From assembly GCA_000231825.2 (NCBI GenBank), contig JH720312.1, forward strand, positions 124,001 through 188,000: 64,000 nucleotides of DNA, written 5' to 3'. The position numbers and the translations under genes are program-made. The stretch comes from Tetrahymena elliotti 4EA. Taxonomy: Eukaryota; Ciliophora; Oligohymenophorea; Hymenostomatida; Tetrahymenidae. Each line of letters opens with the position of its first letter. Positions within the stretch are counted from its first letter, which is position 1. Positions 37,104 through 52,700 of the stretch are shown piece by piece. The notes beneath the pieces were generated by a model. The model saw nothing but the letters and a program-made list of their open reading frames with translations. It did not search any database and was not told the DNA's origin.

Positions 37104-38366
37104 ATCAAGTTAAAAGTCAATTTGAGAAATGATAGATAGTTTTCAAACTGGCTATTTTCAGAAGATTTTTTTATGTCCAAAATATTAGTCAGCTTATATT
37201 AAATACATCATTATTTTATTAATAAATAAAAGACTTAAGTCATTAATGAATTGAAAAATGTGTAAATTGATTAATACTAAGTTATAGAAGTAAGAACAAA
37301 TCAAGATGAAAATTATATGTGTGACTTAAAATCTCTCAATTGTTGGTGTGTAAAGATAGATAGAAATATTAAGAAATAATTTAATTATGCTTTTAGGAAT
37401 GAGATCATTTGTATTAAGTTTAAATAAACAGAACGAATCAAAATATATTTTTTTTCTAAGCTTGAAAGCATCAAATTAATACAAAATGATATATTTTTGA
37501 AAATAAATTATGATGGATTTATTAATGTTAATAATGAAAAAATCTTTAAATAGCTTTTATTCTTAATTGCTTAATAGTATTTTTCTGCGTATTATTAAAA
37601 TTTAATTGCATACTTTTCATACAAAAATAAGTATTTAATGCTTTTAACTATTGATTTTTTATAAGTCAGTAAAAAGGATGAATGAAAGACATTTGTTGAA
37701 TAATTAATTAAGAATTCTTATTAATTTTTCAATTTTGAAACAAAAAATAACTTATATTTTTGGGTGCTCTCTTATTTTTAATTTGGAATTTTAGGAATTC
37801 CCCATCTCTTCATGTTAAATTATAATGAAAACAGTTTTTCTCTTAAATTTTTAATTAACAAATTAAGTTGACCAGCGGAGTATTTGAATAGATTTAAAAA
37901 TTCACCTAAATTTCGGTTTATCGCATAATTTTTTGCCAGTAAAAAAGTCAAATAATCTAAAATTGAAAAAACTTACTTGAATTTCTTCAGTAGAATATTT
38001 TTAAAAATAAATTTATAGGCTCAACATTAAAAAATAAAGATATGTGCAAACAGATTTTTTTATTAGTATTCAATCTTTCATTTTAAGATATTAAAGTTCT
38101 CAATCTCATTTATTTAATAGAATTATGAAGAGTAGTAGACTTGCTATAGATTTAAAGATGTGCTTATTAATATATAATAAATTAGTGATAAATTTGTTAT
38201 TTAGTAACTATTGAAAATTTGCTTAAATTATTTTGATTCTCGCAGATTAAATAAATTTCAAGGGAGAGTATTAGAAACATATAATAGAGGCATAAATCAA
38301 TAACGCATACGAAATCTACTGTATGCCATTACATAATAGTGGCTAAAAACTACAATAGACTATTGA
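37104..38366 (+). mobile_element. Degenerate MULE-like transposase relic (tentative)
   Basis: One reading frame stays open for ~420 codons except for two TGA stops, at 37683-37685 and 37869-37871. The middle reads KIYFFSKLESIKLIQNDIFL, then INYDGFINVN and KIFKQLLFLIAQ. This follows the Mutator-like (MULE) transposase core, where a first catalytic Asp sits in a D-G-T-F-like motif followed by F-x-Q-L-hydrophobic. Upstream, YMCDLKSLNCWCVKID resembles the Cys pair of FLYWCH zinc fingers often fused to MULE. Downstream, YFQFGILGIPHLFMLNYNEN resembles the W/P...N-Y region near the last catalytic residue. The stops, the missing Met at the head and loss of consensus residues suggest a dead copy. It could instead be a host gene with introns I failed to place, or chance, since TGA is rare in such DNA. 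Confidence 0.42.
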
Positions 38367-38945
38367 TTGTTAATAGAAATGGCTGACAAGATACGTTTAA
38401 AGTGTTATACCTTGATAAAAGTCTTAGAAGGATTTAGATATACTTAGTAAAAAATATTTAATTGATACTCAATTAGTTGAAATAGAGAGAAGCTGTATTA
38501 CTAACACAAAATTTATGAATCTTTTTTTTTAACTATTTCAATGATAAAAATTACAAATTTATTTAAGCTGAGACACCACAAAATTTGCTGATTAATTCAT
38601 AAAAATAATGAATAATGCAAAATTAATGAAATGCATTCTTGTGTGCTTGCAAAATTTACATTAATTTAATTATTAATATTAATTTAATAAAAGTTTGGTA
38701 AGTAGAGAAAAAAAAGTAAAAAGAAACAAAAGACATATTACATATATATTAATTAATATATAAGCACAAATCATTACTTATTAATTAGCTGATTGATAGA
38801 AATCAGAATTCAAATTAAAAAGGGAATCAATCTTGAAGCTTTCAAATATAGCAAAAACTATTAACTATATATCCTCTTTTTTACAAAAGAAGAATCTAAG
38901 AAGTGATCATTATATAAAAGCATATCAAAAGTGAGTCAAAGAGAA
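38367..38945. other. Intergenic, upstream of the kinase gene
   Basis: A+T-rich. Includes the 5' flank of the kinase gene. Nothing else supported. Confidence 0.5.
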
Positions 38946-43087
<4,142 letters not shown>

Positions 43088-44667
43088 TATAATTTATTAA
43101 ATTGCAAAATAAAAAACATCTCTAATGATGTAGATTTCTGGCTGGTTAGCTTTCTCTAGTTTGAATGATAGCTTGCTTTGCTTAACAGGATTTAATAAAA
43201 CTAAAATAAACAAACAAAAATAACTAAAATTTTTAAAAAATAATAAACTAAAAAAAACTAAAATAAAATTTCATTTAAAACACTAAACTTATTAAAAAAC
43301 ATATTTCTTTAGCAATTTCTAACTCTAATTTAGCATCTATTTTGACCAAATATTATCTATTATTTTTATTCTCTTTCTCTCAAGCATACAAATAATTAAT
43401 AATTATTCAGGATTAACTAAATAACTCTCTAACTAACTCCTCAGAATTAAGAAGTTGTCCTTCTTTGTTATTTAGAAACAAAATTATATAGTAATAAGAA
43501 CAAAATAAAATAAATTATTTAATTGTAAAATCTTAAAACTTATAAGAATAATCATTAATTTATTCGTATTAAAAATATTAGTTTATATATATATTAAAGG
43601 AAGAATTAATTTATCAATCTATCTCTCATTATCTTCCAGCTTTTAAAGTCTCACTCAATTATTATTTGTTATTTAATAAAATGTATTTAACAAAACACTT
43701 TTAAATCAAATCCTACTAAAAGCTCTTTTCGTTATTAATTATATACTTTAGCTAAATTAATTAATTACTTTTAATATTCATAGGCAATAATTAATTTACC
43801 TCACTCACTCATACATATTCATAATTCATAGATTATTTAGATAAATTTTATCATAAAAATAAAAATGTTAAATTATATTTTCAATCATTTATGTTATTTA
43901 TTTTTAAAATAATTAATTGAAAAAATAAAAATAGAATAATTCAGATTTTTAGATATTAATAATATTTTGGCATCAAAATAAAAAGCTTTTAGTTGATATC
44001 AAATGCTTTTAAAAATATTAAAATTTATGTTCAAATAATTTAATTGTCTAATAATTTTTTTTAATAAAATTTTCTAATTTAATTTCTAGATGCAAAATTT
44101 GAATATTTTTACTAAGATATGTTTTTTTAATAAAGCAATTTTTTTTAGAAAATAATAAATTAAATATTTATGTATATTGAACTTCATTTTCCTTTTTTAT
44201 TAAATTAAAAACCGCTATTATAGTTATTATTTAAATGATCAAATATTATATTAAATTTAATCAATTTCATTTGTTAAACATGTTTTAAATTAAAAATAAA
44301 AAAATCAAACTCAAATCCTTAAATAATAACTTAAAAATTTAATTTTTAATTTAAAGTATTTATTTTTGTATGGTATTAAAAAGTAAATCTTTCTCAAATA
44401 TAGATTATTATATTTTAGGTACAATTAAATGCAAATCAGATGAAAGTGTTTATGGAAAATAACTGGATCAATTATTTTCCTTGATTCAACCATTAAAAAT
44501 TGATAAAGCTTTTAATTCCTTTAGAGTGTTTATAAAATTTTAGTATACAAATATTAAGAAAAGGCTTTGAGATCAACCAATTAAACAAAAAATATATATA
44601 AAAATTAATCATAAACTTTTAAGAAGTTATAAAAAGGAAAATATTATATTTCTATAAATTCATAGCA
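43088..44667. other. Intergenic, A+T-rich
   Basis: Mostly featureless. A 66-codon frame at 44370-44570 (+) is too weak to call a gene. The end near 44667 is the upstream region of the CFAP144-like gene. Confidence 0.55.
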
Positions 44668-45276
44668 ATGAAATCTAAAGCTAATAGACAAGGAACTGGA
44701 ATGAATGAAGTTCATAAAAATATTGTTCATACTGAAACTATATCAAAAGAAATGAAATTTTGCGATAAAAATTAAATGGAGCACTTCCAACTTAATCCTC
44801 ATAACAGTAAATCATGATTTTGAAAATTATGCATCAGGATTAATATTTTTAATTAAAAAAGTGTTTATCCTTGCTGAAAAGCCAAACTATGTTATCCCTC
44901 AAGACTTTAAAAGATAAAAAGGAATGTAAAATTCAAAAAAGTAAGATGCAAATGAAATTTTTGGGAACCATTTTACTGAAGATCCAGTAGAAGAAGCTTT
45001 CTCAAATGAAAAACTAGATAAAACATTAAAAACAGTTACTTTAGTTCCAAGATAAAAGTATGATTTACCTCAAACTAGAAACTAAGAAATAGGATGGTTC
45101 ACTAATTAATTGGTATTTAAAACTATTTCAAATAAATAAAAATTAATATTTTATTTTAAATTTAATAGCATGTTTAAAAACCCACAAAAAATCACTCAAT
45201 TTAAAAATGTGAAATCACTAAATTCGTAGATGATTATTATGAAATGACTAAAATAAATCCTTTCAAATTAAGATGA
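44668..45276 (+). CDS. CFAP144: CFAP144 / FAM183 family ciliary protein
   Basis: Three exons (44668-44806, 44862-45112, 45169-45276) give 165 residues. The family features are collinear: an N-terminal VHTETISKE region, an HFQLNP motif before the first junction, then EKPNYVIPQDF, the hallmark PQTRNQEIGWFTNQL at the end of exon 2, and EITKFVDDYYEMTKINPFK at the C-terminus. FAM183 proteins are small conserved axonemal proteins renamed CFAP144 and are described as microtubule inner proteins of motile cilia. A role inside ciliary doublet microtubules is therefore expected in this ciliate. The first intron (55 nt) has an AAG acceptor and the second (56 nt) a TAG acceptor. The protein is somewhat longer than vertebrate forms, because of extra residues between the KPN and PQT motifs. 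Confidence 0.85.
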
Positions 45277-46717
45277 ATAAGGTTAATATATTACAATTAC
45301 GAAATACTTTTGCTTATTAATTTGTGTAGATTTTTATAATTAGTATTAAGAGTTATATCTAAATAATAATCCACAATTCTCTCATATTCTATAACTTTAA
45401 ATTTTTGTTATCTCTATTCAAGCAAAAATTATCTGACAACAAAAAGCAAATGAAAAAATTCAATAATCACCAAAATTTATTTTAAAAATATATCCAATTA
45501 ATAAATCAATATTTATTATTTAAATGTGCAAAAAAAATAGATTTCAATGATTTTTTTAATTTATATTAGATTGAAGAAAAAAAAGTTATTTATTCATTTA
45601 TTTTTTATAAAATATCAAAAAAATTTATTATGTTAATATTTTTGATATAAAAATGCTAAAAAAATACTTCGTTTTTTAGATTTTCTTTTTAAAAGTTAAA
45701 ACAAGTATCTAAATAAATCAAAAATTTTATTTAGACAATTCTTTTATGTTTAGACCTTTAAATTAAAAATTTTCTAGTAGGGTTAAGTATTTGACATTTA
45801 TTTATCAATTGTTAACAGTTAAATCTAAAATAAATAAAGTTTTGATTTTTATTTCCAAAAAATAATGTATTAATTTTAAGATGAATTAAAACTAGATTTC
45901 TTTAAGTCAAAGGACAATAAAAAATTTTAATTTATTTTGTAGAAATATAATTTTTTTTATGAAAAATTATTGAAGAAAAGGATTTAAATATTAAAAAAAA
46001 TATAAATAAATTAATATTTTTTAACAAATAATATTTTTAAATTATTCAAATAAGAAGTAATTTGTTATTTTTAAATTATATTAATTTTTCACAAAAGTTG
46101 AATTTTCTGTAATTATTTCTTAATTTAATAATAATATTAGGTTAAACTTATTTTTTATCTGTCTATAATAGTTTATTATTTTTAGTTATAATATATAAAT
46201 AATAATAATAATAATAAATTCATTCAATAAGAGGTTCTAGTATAAGCATAAATGGAGGATGGTCAAAAATAAAGAAATTAGAAAAAAATTTGATCTAAAT
46301 ATGATTAAGAGAAGTAGAGGTTTTAGGTAGTAAAAGCAATAATAAAGCAGTTTTTGATAAGTAGAAATCATAAAAAGATTAGATAGATTAATGAAGCAGT
46401 TTGAGATTTGCTCCAAATAGTGTTAATTTAATTTTATATTTTCTTAAGATTATCTTTCAATTGTTATTTTAACCCATGTTATGAATATATATTATATTTA
46501 AGACTAATGAATGATATTAATTAATTTAATACTTGATTGAGTATTTATTTATATCAAAAATAGTCTTTATAAATACAGAACAAAAAAAGAAGATCGCATT
46601 TTCATTATTTTTTGTTAATAAAAATTTGTATATCTAAACATAAATTTTATAAAAAGCAGCAAAATTTAATATCTAATAAATAGAAATTTTAATAATTAAA
46701 AATCTAGTTTTATAAAA
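45277..46717. other. Intergenic upstream of midasin
   Basis: Very A+T-rich. It has an (AAT)n microsatellite near 46197-46217 and otherwise nothing that I can support as a gene. Confidence 0.55.
46197..46217. repeat. (AAT)n microsatellite
   Basis: About seven consecutive AAT units in the spacer before the midasin gene. A similar but shorter tract occurs near 10700. No function is implied. Confidence 0.7.
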
Positions 46718-49700
46718 ATGGAAAGCTGGTAAGAAGTTAAGGCTGCTATTAAAAATGATTGGGAAAAGTTTAAGCCATATTTTACTGGTGAAAACAAATT
46801 CCTTAACCATTCATAATTTTAGTAGTCATCTCCTTTATTTATAACATAAGTAATGCATATTATAAACTTTTTTATCATTTACTTTTAATTTTAGCAAATC
46901 ATTCAGAATATAATTTTAATTCATCATTTTAAAATATTTAGTTAGCATTCAATCTGATTAGAACTAATGCAAAAAATTGTGGTTGGTATTTACTTAAATG
47001 CGGCAAAAGCATCCTCGACATAATTGCTTATGCTACAAATAAGTCTGATAGTTTCATAGCTGATAAGTAATCAAGATAGAATGTTGATTACTTCTTTTCT
47101 CAAATACTTTACTCATCTCTTCCATTAGCTCGTCAATAAATTATTTCATATTACAAAAGTCTAAAATCCTAATATAATTACGACCTAATTCAATAAATCA
47201 GAGGTAAAAAAAACACAATTAAAATAAATCAAGAATTTAAACTCTACGTTTTGATAATAGCTATTAAGTAGAAAAAATAGTTTTGTTAAGTTATTTTTGT
47301 CATAAATAGAAAGCAGTGATGAAGCAGAAATGATAGAAAGATTAGAAAACTTAACTGTCTTATTTAAGTATTCTTTAGAAGCTATGAGAGAGACATTTGA
47401 TACAAAAGAATTATTTGATTATTATGAAGGAATTCTCAAAAATAGTAACAACTAGTAGTTAAGAGCCCTTTACATTAATTTAATTATAAAGCTATCTAGT
47501 GATTTACATAAAGAAAGTATTTTAGAAAAAGTTTATGGGTCAGACCAAACTACTCCAGACTATTTTTAAAATTTGATTTAAGATTAAGCAGTAATATAAA
47601 GACTTTTCGAAAAATTATAAAAGCTGAGAAACAATATAATAGGAAGTGTAGTTAATAGTCATTCTGGATAACAAGAAAAAGAATCCCTTAGCAAAGAATA
47701 AGGTTAATAAAATAAAGATGATAGAAGTTCTGATGAAGATTTTATCGTCCCTAAGCGTTTAAAGATATAAGAATAATTTGAAGGAAAATAAAATGCATAG
47801 GAAGAATAAGCTGAAGAGTTTATTTTAGTTTCAAGTGAATCACAAAATATAGATGAAGTTAAGACTGCCCTTTTAGAGAATAACTTTGTTGTTTTAGATG
47901 GTCCCATAGGTTCAGGAAAAACAATTTTATTAAATAAAATAGCTTCTGATATGAAAGAAACAACAATCTCCTTATTTATTGATTCTACAACTGACTTAAA
48001 AAGTCTTATTGGTAGCTATGTTTGTACTGAAAATATTGGTTAATTTGAATGGAAAAATGGCCCTCTCATTAAATGCATGGAAGAAGGTATGTGGCTCATT
48101 TTAGAAAACCTTTCTGAAGCTTCAGAAGAAGTATTGGATGGACTTATTAGATGTGCTCATGAAGGAAAATATCTTTTGACTTCTCAAGGCAGATCCATAC
48201 TAGCTCATTATAAGTAATATTTTTTTCATTTTAAAATTAAAAAAGGAGTCTTTTAGATTTTTTTAAAAAAATTTATTGTTAATTTAGCCTTATTGAACAA
48301 ATTATTTTATTAAAATTAGATTTAAAATTATCGGGCTCGGTAACTTTAGCACGGCAAAATATGAAAGTAAGAAAGTTTTCCTTATGAATAGTTGTAAGGG
48401 AGGCTACATTAATAAAAAAGAAATAAATGAAGAATGTTTAAAATAAATTTTAAAGAGTAGATATCCTAATGTTATGAAATAGGAAGATTTGATTTATTAA
48501 AAAATTAAAAATATTATTAATTATCTAAAAAATGACAAAAATCTCATTAAGAAATACACTTATTTTTCAAGAGGATTGTCAGCTGATAAAATTATTAAAC
48601 TTTTTAAGCGTATTAACTTCCATTTATTAGAATTATATGGTGATAAAGGTATTTAAAATAATATGCTTGTTACTGAAATGAGAAAACGTATTTTCCTTGA
48701 AGTTATGGAAACAATGGTCTTTGCTGAGAAGGAAGCTATCTATGATGAAAAAATGGTTTGTGATATCTTAGAAGTCTTTGAATTACCTAAGGAAGAATAT
48801 TAATTAAGTGTTCTCAAGCATTATCCTGAAATTGAGGCTACTCAAAAAGCTGTTAAAATTGGTAAACTTGGTGTTCTTTAAAGAAGCTTTTTTGGAAAAA
48901 ATTTAGATGAATCTGAAGCTTAAAGTTTCCGTTCTACTTCAAATATTATTTACAATGCATATAGTTCAAGACTTATTGAAAAGATTGCATCTTGTTTAGC
49001 TTTTAATGAACCATGCTTACTTGTTGGTGATACAGGTTGTGGTAAAACTACTATGGCTTAGCATGTAGCTGAATAATTTAGAAAGAAAATTTATATTTAT
49101 AATATGAATTAAGGATCAGATGCTATAGACTTAATAGGTGGTTTCAAGCCTATTGATGTTCGTCTTTTACTTAAAAAAATTTTAGTCAAGTATATTAAGC
49201 ATTTTGAAAAGATAGCTAATTTGTAAGCAAATTAATCCTTCATCGATTCACTTACTAAACTCTATTAAAGCAAAAATTATGCTACCTTAATTAAGGGTAT
49301 GCTCTAAAGTATAGATGGCATTAAATAAAAAATTAGCAAGAAAAATCTTGGTGAAGATGTCAACGAGAAATGGGTAAGTTTTTTTTGGAGGTCAAGATAA
49401 ATGAATTAAATTTTTTTTATTAGATTAAATTAGAAAAGAAATTAAAAAATTTGTATGCAAATAAAGACAAAATCGAATCAAATTTAGCTTTCCATTTTGT
49501 TGAAGGTAACCTTATTAAGGCTATTAAGTAGGGAGATTGGGTACTCATAGATGAAATTAACTTAGCTAATAATGAAGTCTTACAAAAACTACTCCCAATC
49601 ATTGAAGGAAAATCTCTTGTTCTTTATGAAAGGGGTGATTTAAAGGAAATTAAGAGACATCCCATGTTCCGTATTATTGGTTGTATGAATCCAGGAAGTG

Positions 49701-52700
49701 ATATTGGTAAAAAGGAATTACCTGAAAATGTTAGAGCTAAATTTACAGAAATTTATGTTCATGATATAAGTGAAAGAGAAGATATTTTAACCTTAGTTAA
49801 AAAGAAATTAGGAAGCATTGTAGAATTTGATGTCTGTTAAAAGATTGTTGATCTTTTTATGTAAATTAAATATGACAGTGAAAGCCATTAACTAGAAGAT
49901 GGGTACAACCGTAAAACTCATATTTCCTTGAGAAACTTAGCAAGATCTCTTAATTACATCAGATAAAATATTGGTTTATATGGTGCTGATAGAACTGTCT
50001 ATGATGGTCTCTACTTAGGTTTTGGTACTGCTCTCAACAAAATTAGTTAAGTTCATTTTGAAAAGTAGCTTGAAAAACTTTTAAATATTTCAACTTAAAA
50101 ATATTTCGATTAAATGCTTAAGGCCAATGTTAAAATGACTCAAGATACTGTTAATATATTTGGTTTCCAAGTTAACAAGGGTTCCCTTATACCTAAAAAA
50201 CCTGAAGAATGTGAATTCTTAGTCACTGATACTTTCAAGAAGTATATTGTTGATTTGCTTAGAGCTATCTCCAACAGTGATCTTCCTGTTTTGTTGGAAG
50301 GACCAACTTCTGCTGGTAAAACTTCTATGGTTAAATATATTGCTGAACTAGCTGGTTATAAGTGTGTTAGAGTTAACAACCATCATCATACAGAAATTGA
50401 AGAATACATTGGTACATATCTTCCAGATAACAAAGGTATTAATTATTTAAAATTCTTTTTATTATATTTAAAGTTTAGTTGAGAGTTGGTTGAGCTATTT
50501 TTAAGATGATTTATTAAAATTAAAATAGGAAGATTAGTATTCCATGAAGGTGTTTTAATTGAAGCTATGAAGTAAGGCCATTGGTTGATTTTGGATGAGT
50601 TGAACTTAGCAAGAAGTGAAATTTTAGAAAGTTTAAATAGACTTTTGGATGATAATAAAGAATTATTTGTTAACGAAACTCAAACATACATCAAGCCTCA
50701 CCACAACTTTAGAATTTTTGCCACATAAAATCCTACTTCTTATGGTGGTAGAAAAGAATTATCTAAAGCTTTTAAAAATAGATTTGTATAAATATATTTT
50801 GATGATATTTCTGAAAAAGATCTTGAGTAAATTCTTTAAAAGAGATGCGTTATAGCTCCCAGCTATTGTAAGAGACTTATGAGTATATTAAAAGACTTGA
50901 AGGTATTCCGTCAAAGAAATAATTTCTTCTTGGGAAAAGAAGGTGTCATTACAGTTAGAGATTTAATCAAATGGGGAAATAGAGAAGTCTAATCACTTGA
51001 AGATCTTGCCATTGAAGGTTATTGCTTACTTGCCGAAAGACTTCGTACAACTGAAGAACGTGAATTCATTTAAAAAATTATAGAAAAGCATTGTAAAGTA
51101 AAAATACATCCTTAATAATACTATGAAAGTTATTCTAAAAAACATTTTGAGCCTTTGATCGATTAGGAACTTCCATTTTACTTACAATTGAATCAAGGTT
51201 TCAAGAGAATGGCTTGTCTTGTTTTGAAATCTTTAGTAAATAATGAGCCTGTTCTTTTAATTGGTGAAACAGGTTGTGGTAAAACAACTCTTGCTTAATT
51301 AGTTGCATTTTTACGTAAATCTCAACTCTTTTCTATTAATTGTCATCAATACACTGAATCCAGTGACTTTTTAGGTTCTCTTCGTCCTGTAAGAAACAAA
51401 GAATAAAATCTCCACAATTTAGAGCTATTTTTAAAAGAATTAAATTTAGAAGCTTCTAAAATAAATTCCATATTCGACTCTACTCTTTCTATTGACCAAA
51501 GAGTTAAGTCTATTCCAGATCTTGCACCTGAATAATCTGAAAAACTTGAACAATTAATTGTTGCTTATGAAACTTTATTTGAATGGTAAGATGGTCCTCT
51601 TGTTGAATCTATGATTAAAGGAGGAGTTTTCTTGATTGATGAAATGAATCTGGCTGAGGATTCTGTATTAGAACGTTTGAATAGTGTTTTAGAACCTGAA
51701 AGATTCCTTCTTTTACCTGAAAAAAGTAAATCAGAACAAATTGTTGCAGCTCAAGGTTTTATAATTATTGGTAATATATTTATTTCATTTTTTAAACTGT
51801 TAACTTATTTTTAAAATTTATTAAATTAGCTACAATGAATCCAGGAGGTGATTTTGGTAAAAGAGAATTGTCACCTGCTTTAAGAAATAGATTCACAGAA
51901 ATATGGGTGGAGCCTCTCACTAATAAAAACTTTTTGATCCAAGAAGAAGGTTAAAAAGATGTAGTAGAAATGATAGGAAAATTCTTAAAGATTAAGAAAG
52001 TTTATGAAAGTGAATAAACAAGAAATGAAATAGCAATGAAATTATATGAGTTCCTTAGATTTTACAATGTTAACTTCTGTGAAAAATACTCTTTGGATAA
52101 GAAAAATTTGACTATGAGAGATATTGTTGCATTGATGGAGTTTATTTACAGATGTTAGAGCAATTGTTCTGTAAGAGATTTGTACTATCATGCTTTGAAT
52201 ATGGTTGTTATTGAACCTATTGGATTTATGTAGCTCTCCCCTCCTGAAAAAAATAAAATGACTTTAGAAGTTGAGTCATTCATTCAAAACTAATTAGAAT
52301 AAATGAGCATTGATGAGAATGAAGATGAAAAAAATATTGAAAGAGTTAGAAAAGAAAGTGCTATGGAAATCGAAATACCTGAGTCAAATTAAAATTTTGT
52401 TGCAGGACCTTTCAGTATTCCAATTAATTAAAATAGTAAAGCTATAGACAATATTTCATACTCTGTTAGCTCCTTAAAAACTCAATCAACTTTAGAAAAA
52501 ATAGTTAGAGGTTTATAACTCGACAAGTCAATTCTTTTGGAAGGCATGCCAGGTGTTGGTAAGATTTAAGTTATTCTTTTTATTTGAATAATAATAATAT
52601 TATTTAAATTTAGGTAAATCTTCAATTATTGAATATATTGCTGCTAAGACTTAGAATAAGCTAACTAAAATTTCTTTATCAGAATAAACTGATATTGTTG

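Noticed and set aside
37683..37685. TGA read as selenocysteine in the transposase-like frame
   Set aside because: There is no selenoprotein family resemblance, no evident SECIS-like hairpin, and a second TGA follows; a decayed element is simpler.
44370..44570. 66-codon frame starting with ATG upstream of CFAP144
   Set aside because: With only TGA as stop, frames of this length occur by chance in such A+T-rich DNA; no conserved motif.
48330..48360. G+C-richer patch looking like part of a tRNA
   Set aside because: It is the start of midasin exon 4 (IIGLGNFSTAKY) and has no cloverleaf or B-box arrangement.
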